DNA of 64,000 bases from Mesotoga infera (GTDB taxonomy: Bacteria; Thermotogota; Thermotogae; Petrotogales; Kosmotogaceae), in the NCBI RefSeq assembly GCF_900157305.1, contig NZ_LS974202.1:1240001-1304000 (forward strand), in the 5' to 3' direction. The notes beneath the pieces were generated by a model. It ran no database searches. It saw nothing but the letters and a program-made list of their open reading frames with translations, and was not told the origin of the DNA. A program made the translations under genes and the position numbers. The stretch's first letter is position 1, and every line of letters begins with the position of its first letter. Shown in pieces: positions 1-8,752 of this stretch.

Positions 1-2135
1 AAGGCTATATCCTCGCCCATCGAGGGGCCGCCGCACCAGTCGGAGAAGGAGACAGAGATGTTCTGTGTGGTTCCATCCTCGTAAACCAGCATCGCCTGTC
101 CCGTGTAATCGCCGTGGTTGGCCGAACCCAGTATGCAGATCCGGCTGAAAACCTCCGGAACGAAGGTAACGGCCTGGCCGGTCAGGCGCATGTTGTCCCT
201 TCCCTTCGTCGTAATCGCAAATTCTACGCCGGAGATCTCCAGCCTGCCGTCGATGAGGCTCTTTTCCAGTTCCTGCGCGGGATAAGAGGCACCGAAGATG
301 CCCTGCGGGTTGTCGAAATTCGAGCTTTTCCTTTCATCGGCCGTTGCCAGACCGTCGTTGTCGAAGAGCGCCCTCAGATCTAGGTGTACCTGGTCGAGAT
401 TCTCGATCAAATCAACGGCCACGGTCGGCACCTGAACGATCTTTCTCTCGGTAGATACGATTCTCCCTGGCAGCGCGGTCATTCCCTCTTCGTATCCGGG
501 AACGGCCCTGTGATTCAAGACCAGTGTTTCGTCGCTCTCCGGTATGTACAGGGCGATCAGGTCGGGTAGAAACACCAGCTGATCGAGATCGAAGCTTCCC
601 GACCCGACCTTTCCCCCCAGCGTGAGCGTCGAATCCTGACCTGTGCCGGTGATGCCACCAACTTTGAAGATCGAATTCCGGGCGATGGAAAGGGTCACTT
701 CAGATCTCGACTCCCCCAGGCGGAGTGTGAAAGAGACGGGGCCGGTCTGAACATTGCCGACCCCGGCGAAGGCCGAATAAGGTACCGGAGGCAGCGCGAC
801 GCTCTCCCTCAGACTGAAGACGCCACTTACCTTCAGAGAGGCGTTTCCCGAGATCCCTGTGCCCTGAAATGTATCGACTTCGGAGAGGCCGGTCCTCATC
901 GCTTCGGCCTCTATCACCTTCGCCGGTGTAAGCAACTCGATCGTGCCGGAGAAGTACTTTTCGTACTCGTCAGGCAATCTCGAAAGTCTTTCCAGCGAAA
1001 GCAGCATGGATATCGTCGATTCGGCGCCGGCATTTCTGTTTATGTGGGAGAATTCCATACCGTCGTACCCCTCCCCGTTCGGTCCGATCATGGACTGGCC
1101 AAGTGAGTTGAGACCGATGAACCAGCTCCCCAGAAGCGCGGTGATCGTCGCGATCTCGCGGTCATTCGTAATGGAGAAGAGCGTGTAGCCGGTCGAAATG
1201 GCCGCCTCTGCAGCATAGGCGATCTGAGGGAAGAGCTGGACGAAACCGCTCAGAGAATACACCGGACCGGCGCTGAGCAGAAGCATGGCGCCGTCTTTGA
1301 AGGCGTCGGCCGCTAGCCCGAGCATTTCATCATCTTCCAGCGCCAGCGCGGTCATCGCGAGCGCTTCGAGCTGTCTGGAGCCCCAGCCGTGCCAGTGAGG
1401 GACGTTCTCCTGCGGAGCGTTCTCGTCCACCAGACCTCTGAAGATCGAGTCATTATCGGTGATCAGTTTCGATCTAAGAGAACCGGAACAGCGTTTTATG
1501 AAGTTAAGCACTTCGAGGTCGTTGGAGATTCTGTAAAGCTCGACCGCGCCAAGGAGCGCTACCGATGAGATGTCAGTGTATCCCTGGATCAGGCCATCTC
1601 TTTCGTAGTTGAGTAAAACTCTGAAGGCCTTATGCGAAGCCCTGGCCAACTCCATGGAGTAGGAAGGGTCTCTCTGACTCAGCACCCAAGCACCCGTCGA
1701 TAACGCCCAGAGCCCGCGAGCAGTCCACCAGTTGCCGCCTTTGCGCGAGGTGGGGCCGTTACGGTTTATCTTCCCGTCCGCGAAGATGAAATTGAAGAAG
1801 TCGCCGTCCACATCTTGCATGGCCAGAAGGAAGTCCAGGGCTTCCCGGGCCTTGAGATAATGAGACTCTTCGGCCGATTTCTCGAAGAGTCTCAGGTAGA
1901 GTATGGCGGCTCTGGCCACGTCGTCCACGCAGGTTACTCCCTCCCCCGGGGCCTGTGCGTGTCTGTAAGATCCATCGGGCTGCCGGTCGGCGTAGATCCA
2001 GTAGCCGGCCTCTACGCTCCCTTCTATATCGAACTCATCTCTCAGAAATTCGAGATGGCCCAGATCTAGCTCCACGTTTATTCCTGCGAGCGCAACGGGC
2101 AGCACTATGATGAACAAGGCCAGAATTTTTTTCAT
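1..2135 (-). CDS. Secreted six-hairpin glycosidase-like protein (3' end outside window)
   Basis: The minus strand is open without a stop from an ATG at 2135 to the window edge, giving about 711 residues. The start follows an AAAGGGGG ribosome site. The product begins MKKILALFIIVLPVALA, a signal peptide. Residues of about 25-420 show features of an (alpha/alpha)6 hairpin glycosidase/epimerase fold: DGSYRHAQ, GVTCVDDVARAAILY, GNWWTARGLWAL and HWHGWGSRQLEALA. The remainder is rich in beta strands and may be a carbohydrate-binding part. It lies 71 bp downstream of another exported protein on the same strand, across from a LacI/ABC sugar operon, so a role in extracellular polysaccharide breakdown is inferred. 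No exact family or substrate is recognised. Confidence 0.75.
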   Translation of the reverse strand, partial: MKKILALFIIVLPVALAGINVELDLGHLEFLRDEFDIEGSVEAGYWIYADRQPDGSYRHAQAPGEGVTCVDDVARAAILYLRLFEKSAEESHYLKAREALDFLLAMQDVDGDFFNFIFADGKINRNGPTSRKGGNWWTARGLWALSTGAWVLSQRDPSYSMELARASHKAFRVLLNYERDGLIQGYTDISSVALLGAVELYRISNDLEVLNFIKRCSGSLRSKLITDNDSIFRGLVDENAPQENVPHWHGWGSRQLEALAMTALALEDDEMLGLAADAFKDGAMLLLSAGPVYSLSGFVQLFPQIAYAAEAAISTGYTLFSITNDREIATITALLGSWFIGLNSLGQSMIGPNGEGYDGMEFSHINRNAGAESTISMLLSLERLSRLPDEYEKYFSGTIELLTPAKVIEAEAMRTGLSEVDTFQGTGISGNASLKVSGVFSLRESVALPPVPYSAFAGVGNVQTGPVSFTLRLGESRSEVTLSIARNSIFKVGGITGTGQDSTLTLGGKVGSGSFDLDQLVFLPDLIALYIPESDETLVLNHRAVPGYEEGMTALPGRIVSTERKIVQVPTVAVDLIENLDQVHLDLRALFDNDGLATADERKSSNFDNPQGIFGASYPAQELEKSLIDGRLEISGVEFAITTKGRDNMRLTGQAVTFVPEVFSRICILGSANHGDYTGQAMLVYEDGTTQNISVSFSDWCGGPSMGEDIA

Positions 2136-2206
2136 AAATATTCCCCCTTTCAAGAGTGAGGGCGAGCAAAGCTCGCCCTTAAACCGTTTTAGATGAATAG
2201 AGGTCT

Positions 2207-3532
2207 CTATTTTCCAAATACCAGGGACTGTATCTCCGCCTTCTTCAATTCGACGAACTCGATGGAATCGGCGATCGAATCGGCGTTATAGACCGAATAG
2301 ACTTTCTGGAAGACGTAAACATCGCCGGCCACGAAATGCGCCACGTAATCTTCCCACTTGGAGGAGACGGCGCCCTTCGTGCTTTCGAAGGCGTCAATCT
2401 CACCGGGCATCCACTCGAAGAGTCCGTCGCGGAACTCCCGGCTCTCGTACACCCATGTCGGTCCGCCCATCCATTCCTGGTAGTTGGCGGTTATTGGAGG
2501 CACCCACATATTTATCTCGGCAATGCCCGTCTTGAGAGACGGCGAATAGTTGGCCCTCCAGCTCTCCTGAGAGGCGAAGATGTACGTTGCGCCCCACCAG
2601 AGAGGCCTCATTGAATCGACGGCGGGGAAGACTATGTACGGTTTATTGCCGGTGTACATGATAGCGTTTCTCTCCAACCAGTACTCGAGAGGGGTTATGT
2701 TCAGTTGATCGGCCCAGAGAAGTCTTCTGAAGACCGGAAGTGTGTGCACCGTATCTTCGGCGATGTCGGTGAGCGGTCTGGTCGCCATAATCTGCAGTTT
2801 CATTAGATCGGTGTAGGTGCCGAACTCGAAGGTGTTGCGGGAGATAATGTCGCCGTTGTTGAAGATCGTGGTGATGATCTTCTGAGTCAATCCGAGGAAG
2901 GGCTTCCCATCGAGCGTGCTGACAACGGTTACACCCACAGGTCCGGCCGGTAAAACCTCGACCCCGATGACCTGGAAGTCCCCTGAGGTCTTCTCCTCGT
3001 GTCTGCCGTATTGACCGTCAACATAGAAGGTAGAGCCTACCCAGCCAGAAACCCTTGCGATACCTATTTCATCGACGATCGTTCCTTCAACGGCGCCGAA
3101 GCCGGTCACTCTCACTAGTCCTTTGGCGTTCACCGTGGCCCTTATATCGCCCACTTCGACCAGCCAGTTACCGTCCTCCTCTACTACACTTCCCACCGCC
3201 TCGTAAGCCGGGGCCTGGATATCGAAGTCGTCGCTCACGACTATCTCGGCCGGTCCCGTTATGAGGAAGGAGAAAGTGTCTCCCGATGAAAGCCTCCCCG
3301 TAAGATCCGTGTCGTCGATCTGGTAAGGAATCTCCTTTCCGTCCTGAATCACTCTCAGCGAATCCCAGTTGGCATCGAAATCGACTCCGATCATGTCGAG
3401 GAGAGCGCTGAGACCTAGAGAAACAGGTATCGCCTCGCCCGTGAAAGAGTTGACGGAGACTGGAATCTTCACAGTCCCGGCCGCCAGAAACACTGAAACA
3501 ACTATGAAGAAAAGAACGAAGAGCTTTTTCAT
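2207..3532 (-). CDS. Exported protein of unknown function in glycan-use locus
   Basis: The 441-residue product starts MKKLFVLFFIVVSVFLAAG, a clear signal peptide, with no lipobox cysteine. The rest is beta-rich with many aromatic residues (GWVGSTFYVDGQYGR, PLWWGATYIFASQESW, WVPPITANYQEW) and has no transmembrane segment, which fits a secreted carbohydrate-active or carbohydrate-binding protein. The start is supported by a CAGGGAGGTG site. A LacI-type operator lies about 25 bp upstream and is shared in sequence with the one before the divergent lacI gene. It is probably co-transcribed with the glycosidase-like gene that follows. I do not recognise the family. Confidence 0.7.
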   Translation of the reverse strand: MKKLFVLFFIVVSVFLAAGTVKIPVSVNSFTGEAIPVSLGLSALLDMIGVDFDANWDSLRVIQDGKEIPYQIDDTDLTGRLSSGDTFSFLITGPAEIVVSDDFDIQAPAYEAVGSVVEEDGNWLVEVGDIRATVNAKGLVRVTGFGAVEGTIVDEIGIARVSGWVGSTFYVDGQYGRHEEKTSGDFQVIGVEVLPAGPVGVTVVSTLDGKPFLGLTQKIITTIFNNGDIISRNTFEFGTYTDLMKLQIMATRPLTDIAEDTVHTLPVFRRLLWADQLNITPLEYWLERNAIMYTGNKPYIVFPAVDSMRPLWWGATYIFASQESWRANYSPSLKTGIAEINMWVPPITANYQEWMGGPTWVYESREFRDGLFEWMPGEIDAFESTKGAVSSKWEDYVAHFVAGDVYVFQKVYSVYNADSIADSIEFVELKKAEIQSLVFGK

Positions 3533-3554
3533 GTAAACACCTCCCTGTGATCGT

Positions 3555-3570
3555 ATGAAAACGCTTACAT
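3555..3570. promoter_or_regulatory. LacI-family operator upstream of exported genes
   Basis: ATGAAAACGCTTACAT is a near-palindrome of the LacI/GalR class with the central ACGCTT step. Read on the other strand it resembles the site at 3857-3872 (ATGTAAGCGTTTACAT). It sits just upstream of the leftward exported genes, so the divergent LacI regulator probably controls both arms. Confidence 0.65.
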
Positions 3571-3856
3571 ATCACAGTGATTATAGAATTATTCTGGTAC
3601 GTTGATCTAAGACGAATAATGACAGTAATCGAACATGGTAGGAGAAAAAAAGTATTCATGAGCAATTATTTCATTTTTGCACATTGTTTTACGTATTTTG
3701 TATATATACAAGATTAAATTAGCACTTAAACTTATGATAATTATAGATATGATGAGATTAATTGGTTTAATGACATTTGATATGTCTTGAGATCCTATTA
3801 TATCTGATATTTGAACATGAATATCATCGCTTTCAGAGGGTATAGTACTTTTAGAG
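3571..3856. other. AT-rich divergent intergenic region
   Basis: This spacer separates the leftward exported genes from the rightward lacI operon. It is strongly AT-rich (tracts such as TTTTACGTATTTTGTATATATAC) and holds no convincing ORF. It must carry the promoters of both arms between the two LacI-type operators. Confidence 0.5.
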
Positions 3857-3872
3857 ATGTAAGCGTTTACAT
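3857..3872. promoter_or_regulatory. LacI-family operator upstream of lacI/ABC operon
   Basis: ATGTAAGCGTTTACAT has 7 of 8 matched positions between its half-sites and a central CG step, as in LacI/CcpA-type sites. It lies 17 bp before the lacI start, overlapping where the leader would begin. This suggests autoregulation of the operon. Confidence 0.7.
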
Positions 3873-3889
3873 AAAAGGAGTGTTTTCTC

Positions 3890-4870
3890 ATGGCGGCCAA
3901 GCTTTCAGATGTGGCAAAACTTGCGGGAGTCTCCACGGCCACTGTCTCCAGAGTCTTGAACGGTAGCGGGTATGTCTCGAAAAAAGCCAGAGAGAAGGTT
4001 GTTAGCGCGGTTGACGAACTCGAATACAGGCCTTCCAGGGTCGCGAGTTACCTGGCCAGCAAAAAACTGGATTTCGATATAGGCGTTCTTGCAGGAAAAA
4101 AGGTCTCTAAAATTCTCCGGGACAGTTCCGACCAGTTTTACACCATAGTATTCAAAGGGATTCAGGAGTTCTGTGAAGCCAACAATATGAATTACAGTCT
4201 CTTCACGGTTGAGGAGTTCCCGGGGGATCTTGACGGGTACCTTCTTGTGGGAGGAGAGATAAACGAGGAGAACGTTAAAAAGAGCAAGGCTACTGGAAAA
4301 CCGGTCGTGCTGGTCGATCAATATCTGGCCGGGGTGAAAGTCGATTGCATAGTCTCCGATGGCTACGACGGGGCCGTTTACGGTATAAAGAAGCTCCTCT
4401 CGGGCGGATTGAAAAGGATAGTGAACATCCACGGTCCGCTCTCGCACTTCGGCTTCAAGGATCGTTACGACGGATACGTCGCGGCCATGGAATCGGCCGG
4501 TTATCTGCCCAGATCCTTCGAGTACGACGAGGACAACGACAACATGGGAGCGATCATAGATCTGATGCTTTCGAGATACGGACTCCCCGACGCCGTCTTC
4601 GGCTGTAACGACACGGCCGCGATAAGGGCGATGGAGGAGTTAAAGGCGCGTAATATAGGGATACCGGAAGATGTATCTGTCATGGGTTTCGACGACATAG
4701 TGAACGCGGCCGTGTCATCGCCGGCCCTTACGACCTTCAAGATATTCAAGCGAGAAATGGGCGTGGCGGCAGCGAGGAGGCTTCTGAATCTCTTGATGAA
4801 CAGCGAGCCACACCCGATGAAGATATCGCTATTCACCGAGTTCGTAAGACGTGAGAGTACAACCGTGTAA
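3890..4870 (+). CDS. LacI-family transcriptional regulator
   Basis: The 326-residue protein has the full LacI layout: an N-terminal helix-turn-helix and hinge (LSDVAKLAGVSTATVSRVLNG, beginning at residue 5) followed by a periplasmic-binding-type effector domain (GCNDTAAIRAMEELKARNIG, then VSVMGFDD near residue 265). It starts at ATG after an AAAAGGAG site. It heads an operon for a sugar ABC transporter and GH130 enzymes and is flanked by two matching LacI operators, so it probably represses both divergent arms until a mannoside-like or other oligosaccharide inducer binds. The inducer cannot be read from sequence. Confidence 0.92.
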   Translation: MAAKLSDVAKLAGVSTATVSRVLNGSGYVSKKAREKVVSAVDELEYRPSRVASYLASKKLDFDIGVLAGKKVSKILRDSSDQFYTIVFKGIQEFCEANNMNYSLFTVEEFPGDLDGYLLVGGEINEENVKKSKATGKPVVLVDQYLAGVKVDCIVSDGYDGAVYGIKKLLSGGLKRIVNIHGPLSHFGFKDRYDGYVAAMESAGYLPRSFEYDEDNDNMGAIIDLMLSRYGLPDAVFGCNDTAAIRAMEELKARNIGIPEDVSVMGFDDIVNAAVSSPALTTFKIFKREMGVAAARRLLNLLMNSEPHPMKISLFTEFVRRESTTV

Positions 4871-4884
4871 AGGAGGTAATTACA

Positions 4885-6135
4885 GTGAAGAAGAGCATTT
4901 TCTTGATGTTGATTGTCTGCCTTTCGATCGCCGCGATCGGTGTCGAGTTGGTATTCTGGACCGCCCCTAATCCGCTTCAGGAGAAGTTCTGGAAAGAGAC
5001 CGTCGCCGAGTGGAACGCCAACAACCCCGATATCCAGATCAAGTGGTCAACGATACCCGCTGCCGGGAGCTCCGAGGAAGCTATTTTGACGGCAATAGCT
5101 TCGGGCAGGATACCGGACATTTCCACCAATATCTTCTCGGGCTTTGCGGCCCAGCTTATAGAGGCCGACGTACTCGTGCCGCTGGATTCATTTCCGGATT
5201 TCTGGGATCTGGTGGATGCGAGAAAGATGAGACCTATCGTCGAGAAGTGGAAGTTTGGAAAGAATTACTATGTCTTTCCGATCTACTCCAACCCCATAAT
5301 GATGTGGTGGAGAATGGACATACTCAGGGAACTGGGTTACGACAAGCCACCCAGAACATATTCAGAGATATACGAAATCAGTTCTAAGTATTCCATACCG
5401 AACGAGAGGTTCGGGACCCTCGTCGTGATGGGAAGGAACTGGTACGACCGCTGGTTCGACTTCATCACGTACTACTACGCGGCCAGCGGCGGGAAGCCGT
5501 ACCTCGATGTCGAGAAGGCCAGAGCGCTCTTCAACAACGATGCAGGCAAGGAAGTGGTCGGCTTCATAGACAAAATGTTCCGCAACAACTGGACGGCCGT
5601 CGATCTCGGTTCCAATCCCTTCTACACGGGGGTCGTGCTCGGCGGCATCTTCGGTCCCTGGGAGATCAACCAGGCTAAAAGCCTCTTCCCCGACGTTTTC
5701 GACGATATAGTAATAACACCGCCGCCCGTTCCCGACAGTTATCCGGCCGATGAACCGATCTACACCTTCGCCGATACCAAGGGTCTGGTGATGTTCGCTA
5801 CCTCCAAGCACAAGGAGGCCGCCTGGAAGTTCATAAAGTGGGTCTATTCAGACATAGAGAAGGACCGCAGATGGATGGAGACCACCAATCTACCGCCCGC
5901 CAGGGAGGACCTGCTGACTAACCCGATCTTCAAAGAGTATATGGACGGCAATCCCTACTTCGCGGCCTACGCGAGCCACGTGGCCTATGCGGTGCCGCCT
6001 GCGCTGACCACCAAGACCGTAGAGGTTCAGGATATAATGACGACGTTCCTGATTGAGACGATAATGTACGGAAAATCCGATCCGTTGAGCGCTCTGAGCG
6101 ATTCGTCCAGCAGAGTGAGGAAGGAGCTGTTCTGA
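4885..6135 (+). CDS. Sugar ABC transporter substrate-binding protein
   Basis: The 416-residue protein belongs to the family 1 extracellular solute-binding proteins. It has a signal peptide (MKKSIFLMLIVCLSIAAIG) and no obvious lipobox. Typical features follow: LVFWTAPNPLQEKFWKETV at the mature N terminus and a late TFADTKGLVMFATSKHKEAA segment. The start is GTG, 7 bp after AAAGGAGG. It lies 15 bp after lacI and is followed by two permeases, forming a complete importer except for the ATPase, which in Thermotogota is often encoded elsewhere and shared. The ligand is probably an oligosaccharide cut by the neighbouring GH130 enzymes. Confidence 0.92.
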   Translation: MKKSIFLMLIVCLSIAAIGVELVFWTAPNPLQEKFWKETVAEWNANNPDIQIKWSTIPAAGSSEEAILTAIASGRIPDISTNIFSGFAAQLIEADVLVPLDSFPDFWDLVDARKMRPIVEKWKFGKNYYVFPIYSNPIMMWWRMDILRELGYDKPPRTYSEIYEISSKYSIPNERFGTLVVMGRNWYDRWFDFITYYYAASGGKPYLDVEKARALFNNDAGKEVVGFIDKMFRNNWTAVDLGSNPFYTGVVLGGIFGPWEINQAKSLFPDVFDDIVITPPPVPDSYPADEPIYTFADTKGLVMFATSKHKEAAWKFIKWVYSDIEKDRRWMETTNLPPAREDLLTNPIFKEYMDGNPYFAAYASHVAYAVPPALTTKTVEVQDIMTTFLIETIMYGKSDPLSALSDSSSRVRKELF

Positions 6136-6154
6136 TTCTATCATTAGCGGGTGA

Positions 6155-7039
6155 TTGGCAGTGAAGAAAAGACTGAAAACGGTCGAGGCGATAAAGGGCT
6201 GGTCGCTCTCGGGGATGTATCTGGTCTATACGGCGATCTTCTGGGGCTACCCCTTCGTCTGGCTGATAATACTGGCGCTGTCGAAATGGAATTTTCTTAC
6301 GCCCCGAAGGTTCATCTGGTTCGACAATTTCATAAAGCTTTTTCAGGACGAGCTGTTCTGGAGAGTCTTTATAAACACCTTCAATTTCATGCTTTACTTC
6401 ATCCCCATAGTGATAAGTTTCTCGCTGCTCTTCGCGCTGGGCCTGAAAAGGGTGAAACTCTTCAGAACGTTTTTCATACTGGCCTTTCTCGTTGCCAACG
6501 TGTCTTCCGGTGTATCGTACTCGATTATCTTCCAGAAACTCTTCGCGGTGAACGGGCCGTTGAACGATCTGACGAGAGCCCTCTTCGGCGTTACGATCCC
6601 CTGGTTCAGCAGCCCGCAACTGGCAACGCTCTCGATCGCCATTATGGTCACATGGAAGTTCATAGGCTACTACGGGTTGATCTTCTTCTCGGGGCTGCAG
6701 GCTATTCCCCAGTCTCTGTACGAGGCCGCCGAGCTGGACGGAGCGGGGAAGTGGACGAAGTTCTTCAAGATCACCGTTCCGCTCCTGAATCCTTCGATAG
6801 TGATGGTTCTGGTACTCTCGTTAACCCTCACCTTCGGGATATTCACCGAGCCCTTCCTGATAACCGGCGGGGGTCCTATGAGAACGACTTACACTTTCCA
6901 GATGTTGATCTACTCGACAGCCTTCCAGAAGATCAATCCGGGGTACGCCTCCTCGCTCGCGATCGTTGTGGCGCTACTGAGCTACGGCTGCGTACTCCTG
7001 ACCAGAAAGTTGGTCGAGAGGGAGGTGGAACTGGCATGA
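6155..7039 (+). CDS. Sugar ABC transporter permease (MalF-type)
   Basis: The 294-residue integral membrane protein has about six hydrophobic segments. Its MalF-type EAA loop begins EAAELDGAGKWTKFF near residue 195, the site that contacts the ATPase. The start is TTG at 6155, with an alternative GTG at 6161; the SD (AGCGGGTGA) does not decide between them. The stop overlaps the start of the next permease by 4 bp (ATGA), indicating translational coupling. Confidence 0.92.
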   Translation: MAVKKRLKTVEAIKGWSLSGMYLVYTAIFWGYPFVWLIILALSKWNFLTPRRFIWFDNFIKLFQDELFWRVFINTFNFMLYFIPIVISFSLLFALGLKRVKLFRTFFILAFLVANVSSGVSYSIIFQKLFAVNGPLNDLTRALFGVTIPWFSSPQLATLSIAIMVTWKFIGYYGLIFFSGLQAIPQSLYEAAELDGAGKWTKFFKITVPLLNPSIVMVLVLSLTLTFGIFTEPFLITGGGPMRTTYTFQMLIYSTAFQKINPGYASSLAIVVALLSYGCVLLTRKLVEREVELA

Positions 7040-7854
7040 AGAAATTCTGGCAGATAGCGCTTTATGTATTTCTCTTTGTTGCCTCGATCCTCTGGATCTA
7101 TCCCTATATATGGATGGTGCTTGCCTCTTTCAAGCCGGCGAACGAGATCTACGGACAGTTTCTGCCCAGCAGGCTCACGCTGGAGCATTACAGGTTCATT
7201 CTGCAGGCCGCCGACCAGATGGATCGTCCCTTCATGCTGGCCCTGGGAAACTCTATACTCATCTCGGTTACCGTTACGCTGGGAGTACTGGTGACATCGG
7301 CGCTGGTGGGATTCGCCCTGTCCAGGCTGCAGTTCAAGGGGAGGAACATGATCTTCAACTTCATAATCTTCCAGATGATCTTCCCCGGCTTCATGTTCGT
7401 TGTGCCGCTGTACGTGCTCATAAAGAATCTGGGTTTGATAGACACAAGGACGGCCGTCGTCTTGCCTTCGCTCGTTTCAGCCTGGGGCGTCTTCATGTTC
7501 ACCCAGTCCTTCAGGGCCGTTCCAGGCGAGTATCTGGAGGCGGCGAAGATGGACGGGGCCAACGATCTCTGGATAATCGCCAGGGTGCTGGTTCCCCTCA
7601 CCAGTTCCACCGCCTCGATAGTGGGGCTTTTCACCTTCATCGGTATATGGGACAATTTTATGTGGCCGTTGATAATCGTGAGCGATTACTCGAAGATGCC
7701 GCTATCGGTTTTATTGGCCAGCTTCAACATGCAGTACGGCAGCTACCTCGGGCCAGTGCTGGCCGGCTCGGTCCTGCAAACTATGCCGATGGTCATTATA
7801 TTTCTGGTATTCAGAAAATACTTCCTGCAGGGAATATCTATGTCATTGAAATAG
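7036..7854 (+). CDS. Sugar ABC transporter permease (MalG-type)
   Basis: The 272-residue protein (MKKFWQIALYVFLFVASIL at its N terminus) carries the second EAA loop, EAAKMDGANDLWIIARV, near residue 175. The frame stays open upstream to 6151, but that part only shadows the preceding permease; the real start is the ATG at 7036 that overlaps the previous stop. It pairs with the MalF-type subunit to form the membrane channel of the importer. Confidence 0.92.
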   Translation: MKKFWQIALYVFLFVASILWIYPYIWMVLASFKPANEIYGQFLPSRLTLEHYRFILQAADQMDRPFMLALGNSILISVTVTLGVLVTSALVGFALSRLQFKGRNMIFNFIIFQMIFPGFMFVVPLYVLIKNLGLIDTRTAVVLPSLVSAWGVFMFTQSFRAVPGEYLEAAKMDGANDLWIIARVLVPLTSSTASIVGLFTFIGIWDNFMWPLIIVSDYSKMPLSVLLASFNMQYGSYLGPVLAGSVLQTMPMVIIFLVFRKYFLQGISMSLK

Positions 7855-7866
7855 GGAGTGATGATT

Positions 7867-8748
7867 GTGCTGAAACTCGAAAGACACCCGCTTAATCCTC
7901 TGCTTTCGCCGATTTCTCATCACCACTGGGAATCGAGGTTCGTCTTCAACTGCGCCGTGATAAAGCGCAAGGGGCTGTTTCACATGATGTACAGGGCCCA
8001 GGGCGAGGACATGGTCTCAAGGATGGGATACGCCGTATCGACCGACGGGGTTCGCTTCAACAGGATGGAAAACCCCGTCTTCACACCGGCCAGCCAGTGG
8101 GAGCTTTACGGCGTGGAAGATCCCAGGCTGACGGAACTGGAGGGCCGGATCTATATGCAGTACACGGCCTACTCTCCACGAGGGGTCAGGATTTCCATGG
8201 CTTCGACGGAGAACTTCTTTCAATGGGAAAGGCACGGTGTGATAATACCGGACGTGGACAACAAAGACGCCGCGCTATTTCCAGAAAAGATCGCCGAAAG
8301 GTACGTTATGTTCCACAGAATAGAACCGGACATGTATCTCGCATTTTCGGAGGATTTAAGAAAGTGGACCGACTTCGTGTCTATTGCCGGACCAAGAAAA
8401 GACGGCTGGGATAACCTCAAGATAGGCGTAGGCGCTCCGCCAATAAAGACGGAGTTCGGCTGGCTCGTGCTTTACCACGGTGTGGAAAACACACCCCGGC
8501 CGACGTACAGACTCGGTTTCATGTTGCTCGATCTGGAAAATCCGCGCAAAGTTCTTAAGCGTTCGCAAGAACCTATCCTCGAACCGGAAGAGGAGTGGGA
8601 GGTCTTCGGCGGCGTTCCAAACGTGGTCTTTTCCGACGCCATGGTCGAGCACGAAGGCAAATACTATATCTATTACGGCGCGGCAGATAATCACATAGCG
8701 CTGGCCACGATAGAAAAAGAGAAAGTCTTCGACTGGATCGGGAGGTGA
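7867..8748 (+). CDS. GH130 family glycoside phosphorylase, cytoplasmic
   Basis: The protein of about 293 residues is a five-bladed beta-propeller enzyme of GH130, a family that phosphorolyses beta-mannosides (for example mannosyl-glucose or mannosyl-N-acetylglucosamine). Recognisable elements are LERHPLNPLLSP at the N terminus, the family signature GVEDPRLTE, and GVPNVVFSDAMVE followed by YYIYYGAAD near the C terminus. There is no signal peptide. GTG at 7867 is favoured because it lies 8 bp after GGGAG; ATG at 7861 and GTG at 7858 are in frame but too close to it. Sugars imported by the upstream transporter are probably cleaved here to sugar-1-phosphate. Confidence 0.85.
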   Translation: MLKLERHPLNPLLSPISHHHWESRFVFNCAVIKRKGLFHMMYRAQGEDMVSRMGYAVSTDGVRFNRMENPVFTPASQWELYGVEDPRLTELEGRIYMQYTAYSPRGVRISMASTENFFQWERHGVIIPDVDNKDAALFPEKIAERYVMFHRIEPDMYLAFSEDLRKWTDFVSIAGPRKDGWDNLKIGVGAPPIKTEFGWLVLYHGVENTPRPTYRLGFMLLDLENPRKVLKRSQEPILEPEEEWEVFGGVPNVVFSDAMVEHEGKYYIYYGAADNHIALATIEKEKVFDWIGR

Positions 8749-8752
8749 TGTT

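Noticed and set aside
3607-3942. 111-codon minus-strand frame before lacI
   Set aside because: It overlaps the lacI start and operator region and is of low complexity.
6151-7854. 567-codon frame spanning the first permease in another frame
   Set aside because: Its first 295 codons shadow the MalF-type permease. Only the part from ATG 7036 encodes a permease, with its start overlapping the previous stop.
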